A stretch of DNA of 64,000 nucleotides. Source: Gemmata massiliana. GTDB lineage: Bacteria > Planctomycetota > Planctomycetia > Gemmatales > Gemmataceae. This document shows positions 63,667 through 64,000 of the stretch, in pieces. A program made the position numbers and the translations under genes. Where the stretch lies: contig HG799468.1 in the NCBI GenBank assembly GCA_000531095.1, positions 211,942 through 275,941 on the forward strand, written 5' to 3'. Below the pieces are notes generated by a model, which had not been told where the DNA came from, did no database searches, and saw only the letters and a list, made by a program, of their open reading frames with translations. Position 1 is the stretch's first letter, and every line of letters begins with the position of its first letter.

Positions 63667-64000
63667 TTAGTACGATTCGGGGGCGATGACCTCGCCGCCC
63701 GCCGGGGTACACAGGTACCACCAGGTGTAAGGGGTGATGTTGGACGAAAGGAACCGGACGCTCCCGTCGGCGAACGCGGTCTGGATCCCGCCCGGGTGCG
63801 GGGACGAGGCCATCGTCGGGTCGCACGCGCCGTTGTACGGCTGCGGTTGGACGATGAACTTGGACGCGGGACCGTAGCTGTACCCGTTCCACGAGATCGT
63901 GAAGCCCGGGTGGTACGGCTGCAGCCCCGAGCCGGTGAAGTAATAGGCCCACATGTTCCCCCCGGCCGGGTAGCTCCCGTTGAAGCACTGGGCGTACTTT
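63667..64000 (-). CDS. DUF1559 pilin-like protein, 5' part outside the window
   Basis: The frame is open to the right edge, giving the last 110 codons. HPGGIQTAFADGSVRF is the H-X9-DG motif that defines the C-terminal region of DUF1559 proteins, preceded by FNGSYPAGGNMWAYYF and YNGACDPTMASSPHP. Complete members begin with a type IV pilin-like N-terminal helix, which is not visible here. DUF1559 genes exist in large numbers in planctomycetes and are often followed by a small lipoprotein gene of the kind at 63199, 15 bp away. Confidence 0.88.
   Translation of the reverse strand, partial: KYAQCFNGSYPAGGNMWAYYFTGSGLQPYHPGFTISWNGYSYGPASKFIVQPQPYNGACDPTMASSPHPGGIQTAFADGSVRFLSSNITPYTWWYLCTPAGGEVIAPESY

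Noticed and set aside
1-64000. tRNA or rRNA genes
   Set aside because: No cloverleaf-like or rRNA-like stretch was recognised by eye; a covariance search would be needed to exclude them.

Overview
The window is high-GC bacterial chromosome from a member of the Planctomycetota, most likely a Gemmata-like member of the Gemmataceae. Several hallmark families support this. There are two genes with the DUF1549/DUF1553 architecture and two Tat-exported DUF1501 proteins. A DUF1559 pilin-like protein with its H-X9-DG motif sits at the right edge. An ECF sigma factor is fused to a membrane-anchored secretin-like domain, a Ser/Thr kinase is followed by a formylglycine-enzyme-like domain, and a secreted protein carries a LExRxVPA-type N-terminus. 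No rRNA, tRNA, CRISPR array, prophage or intact insertion sequence was recognised.

Layout. 1-3351: divergent WD40 protein (cut by the left edge) and Ser/Thr kinase, whose FGE-like C-terminal half is now in another frame. 3343-7708: ribose-type ABC importer on the minus strand (lipoprotein binding protein, DUF559 nuclease, ATPase, permease) with a short repeat block inside it. 7826-9555: membrane protein, DinB-like protein, membrane protein. 9557-16823: MBL-fold hydrolase, short AMP nucleosidase and a 1746-residue DUF4011 helicase with a Vsr-like nuclease, all minus strand. 17253-20161: small lipoprotein, putative metallopeptidase, secreted protein, Cys-rich membrane peptide and an operator-rich intergenic region. 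20162-25088: FHA-GAF-type nucleotide cyclase, PepA and a secreted protein of unknown function. 25266-33311: PQQ-propeller protein, single-pass protein, S9 peptidase, DUF58 protein, small unknown protein and the ECF-secretin fusion.

33621-37798: small protein, GNAT acetyltransferase and an M16 peptidase pair (one without and one with the zinc motif) separated by a 46-residue membrane peptide. 38013-51025: two DUF1501/DUF1549 loci, a lower-GC two-gene cassette inserted in one of them, and a 1043-residue WD40/PPC protein. 51036-56729: anchored protein, a coupled operon (PHP phosphoesterase, O-acetyltransferase, alpha/beta hydrolase), glycerate 2-kinase and a ceramidase-like secreted protein. 57086-64000: a matrixin-like protein with altered zinc ligands, a small protein, a molybdenum-carrier-like protein, a hybrid histidine kinase with an apparent frameshift, a lipoprotein and the DUF1559 protein.

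Two themes run through the window. First, intergenic spaces carry at least four families of short palindromic elements. They usually occur as inverted pairs with one arm close to a stop codon, and three of the families form a hairpin closed by a GNRA-type four-base loop. Second, both large signalling-kinase genes are split by what looks like a single missing base in a short C/G run, so either the sequence has indel errors there or these genes are truly broken. The strongest candidates for unfamiliar biology are the repeat families, the DUF4011 helicase-nuclease next to an AMP nucleosidase, and the lower-GC two-gene cassette at 43901-44891.
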